Part shown: positions 9,569 through 18,270 of the stretch, one piece after another
Numbering within the stretch: position 1 is the stretch's first letter
How the letters are laid out: each line of letters begins with the position of its first letter
DNA from: Ruminococcus flavefaciens ATCC 19208
Lineage (GTDB): Bacteria > Bacillota > Clostridia > Oscillospirales > Ruminococcaceae
Direction: 5' to 3'
Assembly (NCBI RefSeq): GCF_000518765.1
Contig: NZ_KI912492.1
Coordinates: 61,819 to 125,818, forward strand
Length of the DNA stretch: 64,000 bases
Made by a program: the position numbers and the translations under genes
The notes under the pieces: model-generated
What the model was told of the DNA's origin: nothing
The model's database searches: none
Seen by the model: the letters and a program-made list of their open reading frames with translations, nothing else

Positions 9569-9808
9569 ATGAGAATAACGTATTCAATAATATACTTATT
9601 GCTTATTTTTGCACTGACAGCGTGCGGAATGACAGCTTTGCGTTCAAACGGAAAAAACACGCAGATCAGTGGCTTTGCTGGAATTTTCGCTGATACCTCC
9701 CGTGCTTGGAAATATGCTGATCGTTGGAACGAGCCTGAAGTTTACCGCTCTTATCGGCTGTTATTTATATTACCTCGGAATGGATCTTGTAATGTTCGCC
9801 CTTGTTAA
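9569..9808 (+). pseudogene. N-terminal piece of the frameshifted 7TM-PAS-GGDEF gene
   Basis: The ATG at 9569 has AGGAAG about eight bases upstream, so translation should start here. The first 33 residues form one hydrophobic segment (ITYSIIYLLLIFALTACG) that belongs to the membrane domain encoded in the next frame. After about 9666 this frame turns into non-protein-like sequence ending at 9808, while the frame beginning GTG at 9669 continues the membrane domain (VALLEFSLIPPVLGNM). Loss of a GT dinucleotide from cagatcagtgtggct, or gain of one base, at 9667-9671 would account for the shift. Confidence 0.65.
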
Positions 9809-11099
9809 TTTTACAAACAGCTACTGTCAGGGAACAGGGGACGGAACACGAAAACCGACGGTAATATACATACTTATCGGGATAGATGCTGTGCAGATGC
9901 TCCTTGATACTGTTACGCATCACGCCTTTGAAGTGAAAAAGGTAATGGTCGAGAATGCGCCATATTACAAGATGATACCTCACTGGGGACAGACCTTGCA
10001 TCGTATCATAGATTATTTTGCTTTTTTCTGTGTTTTGCTGCTCTTTATACTTGCATCAATAAAAACGCCGAAGATAAGCAGGGAACGCTATACGGTTATC
10101 CTCATAATCATGATCGCTGTAAGTATGCTGCTGTCCTACAATATATTCTTCCAATATGCCATTGACCGTTCAATGATAGGTTTTGGCGTGTTCGGTATCA
10201 CGATATTCTACTTCTCTACAAAATACAAGCCTCTCAGGCTTCTTGATAAAGTGCTCTCAAACATAGTTTCGGGACTGTCGGATTCGTTCTATGTATTCGA
10301 TCCCAACGGCAGCTGCGTCTGGGCAAACGAGCAGGGGTGCAGGCTGGTCGGGCTCAACAGTGAGAACTATGATGCTGTCACTGCAAAACTAATGGAAATG
10401 TTCGGCGATGACCTGCATCTGGACGATCATACAGTAAAGCGCAAGGTGATGGAAGGTTCGGATTCACGCTTCTATATTCTGGAAGAGAGTCAGGTTATGG
10501 ACAGCAAGGGCAGATGCGACGGTTCGTATATCCGTATACAGGACGTTACCGAAGGTGAACAGAAGCTCAAGAAACAGGAAGAAAAAATCGGCCAGATCAG
10601 TATGGAGGCATATAAGGATCCGCTGACAGGAGTCGGAAGCAAGGTCTCTTACATTAAAAAAGTGAGTGAGCTCAATTCGCAGCTGATAGACGGGAACTTA
10701 CAGATCGCCGTAGTCATGGTGGATATGAACGGCCTGAAAATTATCAATGACAGTCACGGTCATAAAGCAGGAGATGCCTACATAAGGGGCTGCTGTCACC
10801 TTATCTGCGATACCTTCAAGCATTCCCCTGTATTTCGTATCGGCGGTGATGAATTCGTGGTAATATTGCGGGGACAGGATTATGAGGACAGAGTGCAGAA
10901 AACAGAGGCTCTGCGCAATGCATACAGCGAAAGCTATTCCGACACAGCTCAGGAGCCGTGGTTAAGATTTTCTGCGGCTGTCGGCATGGCTGAGAACGCA
11001 TCTGATGACTTTTCGTTTGAATTGATATTCAAACGTGCGGATAAAGCCATGTACGATGATAAAAAGCGATTCAAAGAAAAATACGGTATTGCCAGATGA
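9669..11099 (+). CDS. Membrane PAS-GGDEF diguanylate cyclase (main part of a frameshifted gene)
   Basis: The frame opens at a GTG (9669) without a ribosome binding site; the real start is probably 9569 in another frame. Residues 1-205 carry six further membrane segments and resemble the seven-helix sensor (HisKA_7TM-like) found in front of kinases and cyclases. A PAS-like domain follows (FYVFDPNGSCVWANEQGC), then GGDEF: DPLTGVGSKVSY, DMNGLKIINDSHGHKAGD, RIGGDEFVVI, and SAAVGMA. The A site is canonical and the I site RxxD is absent. If translated only from GTG 9669 the first membrane helix would be lost, which could disturb topology. No clear promoter was found in 9511-9568, so it may be cotranscribed with the preceding GGDEF gene. 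Confidence 0.8.
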   Translation: MALLEFSLIPPVLGNMLIVGTSLKFTALIGCYLYYLGMDLVMFALVNFTNSYCQGTGDGTRKPTVIYILIGIDAVQMLLDTVTHHAFEVKKVMVENAPYYKMIPHWGQTLHRIIDYFAFFCVLLLFILASIKTPKISRERYTVILIIMIAVSMLLSYNIFFQYAIDRSMIGFGVFGITIFYFSTKYKPLRLLDKVLSNIVSGLSDSFYVFDPNGSCVWANEQGCRLVGLNSENYDAVTAKLMEMFGDDLHLDDHTVKRKVMEGSDSRFYILEESQVMDSKGRCDGSYIRIQDVTEGEQKLKKQEEKIGQISMEAYKDPLTGVGSKVSYIKKVSELNSQLIDGNLQIAVVMVDMNGLKIINDSHGHKAGDAYIRGCCHLICDTFKHSPVFRIGGDEFVVILRGQDYEDRVQKTEALRNAYSESYSDTAQEPWLRFSAAVGMAENASDDFSFELIFKRADKAMYDDKKRFKEKYGIAR

Positions 11100-11120
11100 A
11101 GATATCTGACATGGACAAAA

Positions 11121-11159
11121 AATGCCTCCTATGGTACAGCAGAGACCATAGGAGGCATT
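11121..11159. terminator. 14-bp hairpin between the GGDEF gene and the sortase gene
   Basis: AATGCCTCCTATGG (11121-11134) pairs perfectly with CCATAGGAGGCATT (11146-11159) over an 11-base loop. On the plus strand no T run follows; on the minus strand the stem runs into TTTTTTG. It sits just after the plus-strand GGDEF stop, so it may end or stabilise that transcript, but its T tract faces the other way. Confidence 0.5.
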
Positions 11160-11181
11160 GATCATGCAAAAAAATTACATA

Positions 11182-11210
11182 TTGCGCTTTCGGAGCAAAA
11201 GTGATATAAT
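11182..11210 (+). promoter_or_regulatory. Promoter of the sortase gene
   Basis: TTGCGC (11182-11187), a 17-base spacer and TATAAT (11205-11210) preceded by TG (extended -10). The ribosome binding site GGGAGAGG lies downstream before the ATG at 11237. Confidence 0.8.
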
Positions 11211-11236
11211 ATATACAAACCGGGAGAGGTAGTAAT

Positions 11237-11752
11237 ATGGAAAAAAAGAAAAAGAATAAGATGTTCATTGCCGGTATCATTATGATAGTATTGGGCGTTG
11301 GAGTGCTGTCGTTCTTTGGATACCGAAAAATAAGCAGAGAGATATATCTCCGCAGGCTGCTTAAAGAAAATATCAATTTCGAGATCCCGAGGCTCGATAT
11401 AAAAGTTCCCGTGCTTGAGGGGACAAGTCAAAAAGCTCTTCAAGTATCAGCAGGACATTTTGAAGGAACAGGCAGTCTCGGAAAAGGCAATTACTGTATC
11501 TGCGGACATAACAGTACGATATATGCTGAGATATTCAATGATCTCGATCAGATACGTGTCGGTGATGATATGTACCTTGTCGATAACGATGAGAAACACA
11601 CAAAATATCGGTATACCGTAAGTGATTACAGAATTGTTGAGCCCGATGATACCAGCGTACTCAGAGATTTCGGAGATAACAGGATCACTGTCATTTCCTG
11701 TACTGATGACGGGAAACAAAGACAGGTAGTTGTAGGCAAATTTCAGGAATAG
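11237..11752 (+). CDS. Sortase
   Basis: A 171-residue sortase, a membrane-bound transpeptidase that cleaves LPxTG-type signals and links surface proteins to the cell wall. A single N-terminal membrane segment (about residues 9-31) follows a Lys-rich start (MEKKKKNK), as in class D-like enzymes. The catalytic triad is visible: His in YCICGHNS, Cys in VISCTDD, and Arg in KQRQVV about six residues later. The ATG at 11237 follows GGGAGAGG. It is monocistronic, with its own promoter and terminator. An LPDTG substrate-type protein is encoded 4 kb downstream (15948-18062), which makes it the most obvious client in the window. Subclass is uncertain. Confidence 0.9.
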   Translation: MEKKKKNKMFIAGIIMIVLGVGVLSFFGYRKISREIYLRRLLKENINFEIPRLDIKVPVLEGTSQKALQVSAGHFEGTGSLGKGNYCICGHNSTIYAEIFNDLDQIRVGDDMYLVDNDEKHTKYRYTVSDYRIVEPDDTSVLRDFGDNRITVISCTDDGKQRQVVVGKFQE

Positions 11753-11755
11753 AAT

Positions 11756-11797
11756 AACAGGGAGCACAGCCGCTGTGACGGTGCTCCCTGTTTTTTT
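11756..11797 (+). terminator. Terminator of the sortase gene
   Basis: AACAGGGAGCAC (11756-11767) pairs with GTGCTCCCTGTT (11781-11792), followed by a run of seven T (11791-11797). The convergent minus-strand GGDEF gene ends at 11796, so the stem may act in both directions. Confidence 0.88.
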
Positions 11798-13220
11798 ATT
11801 TTCTTCTGCGTTCCGGAAATCTTTCGTAAAAGAGCTGCTTATCCTTATACATACGCTTATCGGCAACGCTCATAGCCTGACGTATGTCGATTTTCCCTTC
11901 TGAATAGCAGTATCCGAGAGAAAAACTTACAGCCTCGGAACCCGATTGGTATAATTTGAGCTTTTCGAGCTTTTCTTCAAGGGCTTTTGGGGAAATATCC
12001 ATTGCCAGTACCATGAATTCGTCACCGCCTGCACGGTATATATCACTGCCTTCAAATGTGTTTTTCAGTATATCGGCAGCTTGTTTAAGAAGCTTGTCAC
12101 CCGTAGCATGACCTCCGTTATCATTGATCTGCTTCAGACCGTTGAGGTCAACGAATATAACAGCAGTTTTTTCGGGGATCTGCTCTTTGCCTTCAATAAT
12201 ATCATCAATTTTCTGGTTCATGGCATTACGGTTCTTGACACCTGTAAGTATATCGGACGAGCTTATTCTTTTCAGCTTTTCCATAAGCTGACGGTTGACT
12301 ATCTCCGATGCGATGAAAAATGATGAGCCTTCGAGAGTAGCGCGTATCTGCGTGGTTTTTTCCGTATCGAAATTGAGTGCCCATATGTATCCGATGGTCT
12401 CATCAACGTTTTTCAGCGGATACAGTACGATAGTATTGACGCCTACTTCCTTGAGAGACTGATACCACACGGGATTGCGTTCCTTCAGAACGCTCATATC
12501 TCTTTCGTCTTTTGCGATAAGGCAGGTGCTGCCTGCAATGGTATCGTCCCATGTTTCTATGATGTCATAGAAATCTTCATATGTATCGCGCAGGTATTTT
12601 TCAACGGAATAATTCCTCTCGGGAGTCGAAGCAGCTTCACTCAGTACAGAAAAGCTGCGTTTTTGTTTATCTGTCAGTATCAGACATACCTTGTCCGCTT
12701 CGCAAAGATTTCTGATATCACAGATTACTTCGTCCATTGTGTGCTTGAAGTCCTTTGTGCCGCGCAGCTTTATGCAGGTTTCAAGTACGTCAGCAGCAAC
12801 GGAGGGAGCGACATTTGACATACGGTCACTCTGAGCACAAGGTGTAAGCTCCTGAGAATATGTCATATAGTAAGTATTGCCGCTGTCAGCAGCGATGGGC
12901 ATAAGATACATATCTACCCAGAAATCATATCTTTCGGGGTGGATATATGCATGGGCAGGCTTTTTGAGTACGGCACAGCGGTAGCAGACGTCTTCAAAAT
13001 TGAGATCCTTCGGGATATATCTTTCATACGGCGAATCAGGGATAAATGTATTTTTCAGCATTCCGCCAAAGGCTATATTATCAGGATTTTCAATAGAATC
13101 AATGTACGGCTTGTTTCCGCAGACTATGCGTATGTTGCCATAGCTTCCGTCATCAAATACCTGAACTGACATTATGCAGGTCATAGGTTCAAAACTGTTA
13201 ACGAGTTGTTGTAGATCCAT
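11796..13220 (-). CDS. Cytosolic GAF-GGDEF diguanylate cyclase
   Basis: A 474-residue protein with no membrane segment. Residues 1-130 are a sensor-like N-terminus shared with the upstream neighbour (MDLQQLVNSFEPMTCIMSVQ, then a CGNKPYI turn). Residues 140-310 look like a GAF domain (AADVLETCIKL to GYIWALNFDT). The GGDEF domain follows: DILTGVKNRNAMNQ, VDLNGLKQINDNGGHATGD, YRAGGDEFMVL, SFSLGYC. The A site is canonical; no RxxD I site precedes it. GGAGG lies ten bases before the ATG. It is the second gene of a two-gene minus-strand operon, 40 bases after the GAF-GGDEF-EAL gene, and appears to be its paralogue without the EAL domain. Confidence 0.87.
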   Translation of the reverse strand: MDLQQLVNSFEPMTCIMSVQVFDDGSYGNIRIVCGNKPYIDSIENPDNIAFGGMLKNTFIPDSPYERYIPKDLNFEDVCYRCAVLKKPAHAYIHPERYDFWVDMYLMPIAADSGNTYYMTYSQELTPCAQSDRMSNVAPSVAADVLETCIKLRGTKDFKHTMDEVICDIRNLCEADKVCLILTDKQKRSFSVLSEAASTPERNYSVEKYLRDTYEDFYDIIETWDDTIAGSTCLIAKDERDMSVLKERNPVWYQSLKEVGVNTIVLYPLKNVDETIGYIWALNFDTEKTTQIRATLEGSSFFIASEIVNRQLMEKLKRISSSDILTGVKNRNAMNQKIDDIIEGKEQIPEKTAVIFVDLNGLKQINDNGGHATGDKLLKQAADILKNTFEGSDIYRAGGDEFMVLAMDISPKALEEKLEKLKLYQSGSEAVSFSLGYCYSEGKIDIRQAMSVADKRMYKDKQLFYERFPERRRK

Positions 13221-13260
13221 TTCTTTACCTCCAAATCATTGAAGTCGGATTAAGGGCGGC

Positions 13261-15510
13261 TTATATTTCACTTTCTGTTATATTGACGACAAGCTTTTCG
13301 GCATCTTCAGCCGACAAAGGACGTCCCCATATAAAGCCCTGTATAAAGTCGCAGCCGATATTCCTAAGTGTATCTATCTGTTCTTTCTCCTCGACACCCT
13401 CCGAGATAACGTCAAGTCCCATTATATGTCCCATTGAGATCATTGCTGCAACATATTGTTTTGATGATTCATTTGAATTGATCCTGTCAATGAATGATTT
13501 ATCAATTTTCAGAAGATTTGCGGGTATCTTGTTAAGATAGCTCAGCGATGAGTAGCCTGTTCCGAAATCATCAATTGCAAATTTTACTCCCATTTCCCTC
13601 AGCTGGTTTATACATTGTAAAGCTTTATCGGCAGAATCAATAAGTATGGATTCGGTGATCTCGATCTCCAGCTGCTCTGCGGATACACCGCTGTTTTCTA
13701 TAAGCTCGCGTATTTCTTCGATGAAGCCGTTTTTCATGATATGCCTTACAGAAGCATTGAGGCTCAGGATCAGGTCAAGTCCCGACTTTTTAACAAGTCT
13801 GCTGAAAAAATCAGCGGCTTTTCTGAATACCATGTTGTCGACCTTATCAATAAGACCGACTTTTTCTGCGATCGGTATGAATTCTCCGGGAGAAATGAAG
13901 TTTCCGTCCGTATCCTTCATACGTGCAAGTGCTTCAAAGCCGCGGAGCTTGTGATCTATATTATACTGCGGCTGCAAATTGAAGTATATGGTGTCATTCT
14001 CAAGAGCAGATCTTATCTTGTTTTCAATTTCAAGCATATGCGCATCTTTGAGAAGCTCGGGAGCGAACCGAATGATATGATCGCTGTTGTGAGCCTTCTT
14101 TATTGCATGCATAGCAGCATCGGCGTGGGAAATAATTGAATCTGCTGTGTCTGCATCTGTTGGATATTCAGCATATCCGAGGCTGGCTGTTATGTAAAGA
14201 TCACAGCCTTCTACTGTAAGCGGCTCGCTGAGAGCGTCAGCGAACTTTTCGATCGTGCTCCTCAATTCGGTCTCCGAATCGTAATCCCATATAATAAGCA
14301 TGAATTCATCACCGTTTATGCGTGTGATATAGGTATGTACCGGTGTGCTATCATCATCAGACAGAGCTTTCCAGCGATCGGATACCTCCATAAGCACCTT
14401 GTTTCCTGCTTCAAGTCCCAGTGAATCATTGATGGTCTTGAAATGATTGAGGTCGATAGAAACAGCCGTGAACTTCTTTTTGCGGATTATCAGGTCGGAA
14501 ATACGATCTGTGCAGGCAAAACGGTTAGGCAGTCCCGTCAGTGTATCTGTATAGCTCATATGCTCGAGACGCTTTATTACTTTATATCTTGCAATATGCG
14601 AAGAAATAAAAAATGTGGTCAGCTCAAGTGTTTCTTTTATGCGTATAGTTTCACTTGTATCGAAATTGGTCGCCCATATGAAGCCGAGAACTTCATGTCC
14701 CTGACGAAGAGGGAAGAGTACGACGCTTTCAACGCCTGCTTCCACAAGCGTCAGATACCACGGGTTATTTATATGGCTGTAGTACTCCCTATCGGCATTA
14801 TCCTGAATAATAACGCAGTCGTTTTCAGTTCCGATCATATTTATCCATGAACTTGCGATCTTATAGAAGCCGTCGAATTCCGTAACACGTTTGATCTTAC
14901 TGTTTTCCTTGAAATCCGTTGCGAGAATGGAATAGCTCTCCTCAGCGTCATTCAGCAGAAGTACGGTACAGCATTCGGCTTTGCATATCTCACGTATCTC
15001 GGAGATAACGTTTTCCATTGCATCTTTTAAATTGTTGGCTTTATGCAGCTTTATGCAGGTTTTGAGAACATCGTTCGACGTTTTTGCCGTGTTGACTGTA
15101 TCAAAGATATTATCGGCGTTTTGGCTTGGAATGACTGTATAGGCACAATAACAGACATCACCGTTTTCGTAGTCTATTGGTATTGCGTAGATATCAAACC
15201 ATATTTCACCTTTATCTATATGACCGTATGTATGAACGGGTGTTTTCTGTACGGCAGCCTTGAAGCACACATCTTCAAAGCTGCGGTTTTTCGGTAAATA
15301 TTTAGTATACAACGAATCCGGGACAAATGAAGAGCCTGCATCGGCTGAAACATAGAATTCATCGCTGCTAAGTCTCATATCGATAATTTCAATGTATTTT
15401 TTATTCCCGGCAGCAAGACGGATATCCCCATAGCCGCACTCAGCTGTTTTTTGTACCGCTACGATACAAGTTGGAGAAAAAAAGGTATCAGCAAATTTCT
15501 GTATATCCAT
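13261..15510 (-). CDS. Cytosolic GAF-GGDEF-EAL protein
   Basis: A 749-residue protein. The N-terminal sensor (about 1-140) and GAF domain (about 150-315) match the downstream paralogue in order and many residues (GYIWALNFDT there, GFIWATNFDT here). The GGDEF domain has DTLTGLPNRFACTD and DLNHFKTINDSLGLEAGN, but the A site reads NGDEF, with the first Gly replaced, so cyclase activity is doubtful. The EAL domain is complete: FEALARM, the Asn of LSLNASVRH, EITES, DDFGTGYSS, LKIDKS, SEGVEE and QGFIWGRPLS. It probably acts as a phosphodiesterase with a regulatory GGDEF. AAGGAG lies seven bases before the ATG at 15510. It leads a two-gene operon. Confidence 0.88.
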   Translation of the reverse strand: MDIQKFADTFFSPTCIVAVQKTAECGYGDIRLAAGNKKYIEIIDMRLSSDEFYVSADAGSSFVPDSLYTKYLPKNRSFEDVCFKAAVQKTPVHTYGHIDKGEIWFDIYAIPIDYENGDVCYCAYTVIPSQNADNIFDTVNTAKTSNDVLKTCIKLHKANNLKDAMENVISEIREICKAECCTVLLLNDAEESYSILATDFKENSKIKRVTEFDGFYKIASSWINMIGTENDCVIIQDNADREYYSHINNPWYLTLVEAGVESVVLFPLRQGHEVLGFIWATNFDTSETIRIKETLELTTFFISSHIARYKVIKRLEHMSYTDTLTGLPNRFACTDRISDLIIRKKKFTAVSIDLNHFKTINDSLGLEAGNKVLMEVSDRWKALSDDDSTPVHTYITRINGDEFMLIIWDYDSETELRSTIEKFADALSEPLTVEGCDLYITASLGYAEYPTDADTADSIISHADAAMHAIKKAHNSDHIIRFAPELLKDAHMLEIENKIRSALENDTIYFNLQPQYNIDHKLRGFEALARMKDTDGNFISPGEFIPIAEKVGLIDKVDNMVFRKAADFFSRLVKKSGLDLILSLNASVRHIMKNGFIEEIRELIENSGVSAEQLEIEITESILIDSADKALQCINQLREMGVKFAIDDFGTGYSSLSYLNKIPANLLKIDKSFIDRINSNESSKQYVAAMISMGHIMGLDVISEGVEEKEQIDTLRNIGCDFIQGFIWGRPLSAEDAEKLVVNITESEI

Positions 15511-15597
15511 ATTGACTCCTTTCTGTTATGAGTGAACTGTTTTAACAGAAAACAGCTTTAGCTGGTATAATGTTATAGTAGATTATTATACAATTCT

Positions 15598-15626
15598 ATT
15601 ATATATCTATGTATCAAAAATAGCAA
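15598..15626 (-). promoter_or_regulatory. Possible promoter of the GAF-GGDEF-EAL operon
   Basis: On the minus strand TTGCTA (15626-15621), a 17-base spacer and TATAAT (15603-15598). Other TATAAT-like words occur in this AT-rich stretch, so the choice is tentative. Confidence 0.5.
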
Positions 15627-15813
15627 TAGACAAAATATAAATAATATAAGAAATCGTTTTTTTATATTTTGCAGACTGTATTCAGTAAGATAAATGGCTG
15701 TTTTTATTTTAAGGAAGAAAAGTTTTTAATGATTTTTAGCTGTATGTACAAGATGCCTGATGTTCAGAACAACAAAATCTTTGTATTTTTTACGTCATTA
15801 ATATGTTAAACTA

Positions 15814-15842
15814 TTGACTCACAATATAAAATGTGTTATAAT
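15814..15842 (+). promoter_or_regulatory. Promoter of the S41 protease-like gene
   Basis: TTGACT (15814-15819), a 17-base spacer and TATAAT (15837-15842), about 100 bases before the ATG at 15948. Confidence 0.85.
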
Positions 15843-15855
15843 ACTTTGGGGTTAC

Positions 15856-15914
15856 GGCATATAAACGTAATAGCATTTTTTTACAAATAAAAGAAAATGC
15901 TTTATTTTTATGCC
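15856..15914 (+). promoter_or_regulatory. Nested hairpin in the leader of the S41 protease-like gene
   Basis: In the predicted 5' leader, GGCATA (15856-15861) pairs with TATGCC (15909-15914) and, inside it, AGCATTTT (15872-15879) pairs with AAAATGCT (15894-15901). The inner stem is followed by TTATTTTT, like a weak intrinsic terminator, so it could attenuate transcription or shield the mRNA end. I cannot match it to a known riboswitch. Confidence 0.4.
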
Positions 15915-15947
15915 TGACTTTAATATTTTATTGAGGAGAAAATAACC

Positions 15948-18062
15948 ATGAACATCAAAAAAACTATCGCAGGAATAGGTGCTCTTTCGGTGCTGATAAG
16001 CTCAGGCGCATTTACAGCCATGAACGCTTTTGCAGCAGATGCCGCTGAGTACAGAACAGGAAAGATCACAGCACATCTTTATTCAGAGGAGAAATTAAAG
16101 GACATCGAGTGCCGTTATTATAACGATATGCCGAATGTCCCATACATAAAGCTCTCTGATTTTTACAGCTGCTGGATAAGCCAGAATCTGGAAATAACAA
16201 ACAAAAACGACGGTACATATGAGGTAAAAGTGCCTATTGGCGTGACAGGAACAATAGACGTAAATAAGGATACTGTTTCAACAGATGATTTGGCAGGCTT
16301 CTGTTATCCTCAGTATTTAATTGAAAGCGGTTCTTCAAATGTCTATACATATATCAAAGAAGCTGAGGATACAGAGGATACAGAAGAAAAGACAAGCGAT
16401 ACTACGGATTTTTCAGCTTATAATATAGATCTTCGCGGAGATGAGAATGATATATGGTGGCCTGTAGCAACGTTATGTGATTATTATGATTGTAATCTTA
16501 ATCAGGGTGCTTTAATTGACGATACGCTCTATTTCTTTAATTACATTATCGGTGATTATTCAAGAGAGACTATTGGTAATTCTTCCGCGCATAAAGATAA
16601 CTTTACCGCGAAATACGAAAACGGACGTCCGAAGGATCTGGTAGAGTATAACTACAACGAGCTTTGTTTCAATTTTGATAGAACCTATGGTTTCCCCGGA
16701 AGATTTATATACAATGATCTTCTTGCTGAGACCAATTTTGATACAATGCTCTCAACTGCAAGTGATAATACAAAAAAGATAAAGCAAATGCTTCTTTCGG
16801 AAGATGCACACGAATACTGTGCAGGCTACGAACTCCTTAACAATTATTTCTGGGACGGCGGACATACCTATTTTTACGCTACCATGATAGACGAAAAAAC
16901 AGATTTCGGCAATAAGGTTATTGACAATATCAGGGCTGTGGGATTCCCTGAAGACGGTATTGATTATGCATCAATATTCTCAAATTCACTGACCAGTGGT
17001 AATGCTGCACTTGATGCGAGAAATAAAATGTTTGAAACCGCTGATACATATGAAGCTTTGAAATATTCGGAATATGCCGTAAAAGGTGATACAGCTGTTT
17101 TCTCATTTTTAGAGTTCAAAGAGGAATCAGATAACTGGCTCTCATATTATTATAAAAACGGAGAAATGCCACAGGATCTTATCACTGAATTCTATAATTG
17201 CGTCACTAAAGCAAATGCCGATCCTGCAATAAAGAACTTTGTTATTGATCTCGGAGCAAACGGCGGCGGTTATGTTAGTATAGTGGAATATATGATGGGA
17301 ATCATAAGTGATCTTGATAAAATCACTGTTATTTCAGGCAGAGGTGATGAGTCAGCTACAATTCAGTATTTAGTAGACAAGAACCTTGACAAGGCATATG
17401 ACGAAAAGGATAAGGCTATGAAGCTTGACCTTGATTTCGGTATCATCACTTCAAATTACTCATTCTCATGCGGTAACCTTATGCCCGCACTTGCAAGAGA
17501 TGCAGGAATAATGCTGGTAGGCGAAAAAAGCGGAGGCGGAACCTGTTCAACAAACCGTTTCGTTACTCCCGACGGACTGGTATACGCACTTTCAACAGGT
17601 ATCAAATTCGTTGATAAAGGCGGTACGTCCATTGATAACGGCATTCAGCCCGATTATGATATTGTAAAGACAGACGATGACGGTATAAAGGATTATTCAG
17701 AGGTTTATAATTTCAGCAAGCTAAGTGCTCTTTTCACTGAGTTTTACGGCAAGAAAACTGAAGAAGCTCCTTCAGTAACAACTACAACCACAACTACTTC
17801 TGCAACCACAACTACTACAACCACATCTGCATCATCGACAACAACTACTGAAACTGCAACAGCTTCATCAACTTCGTCATCTTCTGCTTCAACATCAAGC
17901 AGCACAACTCCAAATGCAGACGGAACTCTTCCTGATACAGGAAATAATTCTATAGGTAAAGCAGCTACAGCTGCTTGTGCAGTTTTAATGATAATTGCAG
18001 GCGGAGCTATGATCTTCATATCACGCAGGAACAGAAATAAGGAAGATAACGGAATATTCTGA
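15948..18062 (+). CDS. LPxTG-anchored S41 peptidase-like surface protein
   Basis: A 704-residue protein behind GAGGAG and a consensus promoter. It has a signal peptide (KKTIAGIGALSVLISSGAFT then NAFAADA), an N-terminal beta-rich region, and an S41 (tail-specific/tricorn-like) peptidase region at about residues 340-590: DLGANGGG near 434, a candidate nucleophile Ser in NYSFSCGN near 505, and GEKSGGG about 20 residues later, then GIQPDYDI. The TFGKG motif that supplies the catalytic Lys in CtpA enzymes is not seen, so it may use the tricorn-type site or be inactive. A Ser/Thr-rich linker leads to LPDTG (661-665), a hydrophobic helix and an RRNRNKE tail: a complete sortase sorting signal. It should be covalently wall-linked by a sortase such as the one at 11237-11752. 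Confidence 0.85.
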   Translation: MNIKKTIAGIGALSVLISSGAFTAMNAFAADAAEYRTGKITAHLYSEEKLKDIECRYYNDMPNVPYIKLSDFYSCWISQNLEITNKNDGTYEVKVPIGVTGTIDVNKDTVSTDDLAGFCYPQYLIESGSSNVYTYIKEAEDTEDTEEKTSDTTDFSAYNIDLRGDENDIWWPVATLCDYYDCNLNQGALIDDTLYFFNYIIGDYSRETIGNSSAHKDNFTAKYENGRPKDLVEYNYNELCFNFDRTYGFPGRFIYNDLLAETNFDTMLSTASDNTKKIKQMLLSEDAHEYCAGYELLNNYFWDGGHTYFYATMIDEKTDFGNKVIDNIRAVGFPEDGIDYASIFSNSLTSGNAALDARNKMFETADTYEALKYSEYAVKGDTAVFSFLEFKEESDNWLSYYYKNGEMPQDLITEFYNCVTKANADPAIKNFVIDLGANGGGYVSIVEYMMGIISDLDKITVISGRGDESATIQYLVDKNLDKAYDEKDKAMKLDLDFGIITSNYSFSCGNLMPALARDAGIMLVGEKSGGGTCSTNRFVTPDGLVYALSTGIKFVDKGGTSIDNGIQPDYDIVKTDDDGIKDYSEVYNFSKLSALFTEFYGKKTEEAPSVTTTTTTTSATTTTTTTSASSTTTTETATASSTSSSSASTSSSTTPNADGTLPDTGNNSIGKAATAACAVLMIIAGGAMIFISRRNRNKEDNGIF

Positions 18063-18150
18063 TAAAACACTCAGGGGCAATGTGTACTGATGAAAAAAAC
18101 AGTGCTTGCCCGTTGACGGACGTATTTACAATTAGCTTTGATAATGATTT

Positions 18151-18182
18151 AAAGGAACTGTTTTCATAACAGTTCCTTTTTT
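18151..18182 (+). terminator. Terminator after the S41 gene
   Basis: AAAGGAACTGTT (18151-18162) pairs with AACAGTTCCTTT (18168-18179) over a five-base loop, ending in a run of six T. The 208-base gap before the next gene holds nothing else I can call. Confidence 0.88.
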
Positions 18183-18270
18183 GTATGCATTCCATGATCA
18201 CAAGTCAGTTTGCTGTATTATAGTATTCAGACAAGCAGTGGATAAATAAAATGTAATGGAGGTGATATAA

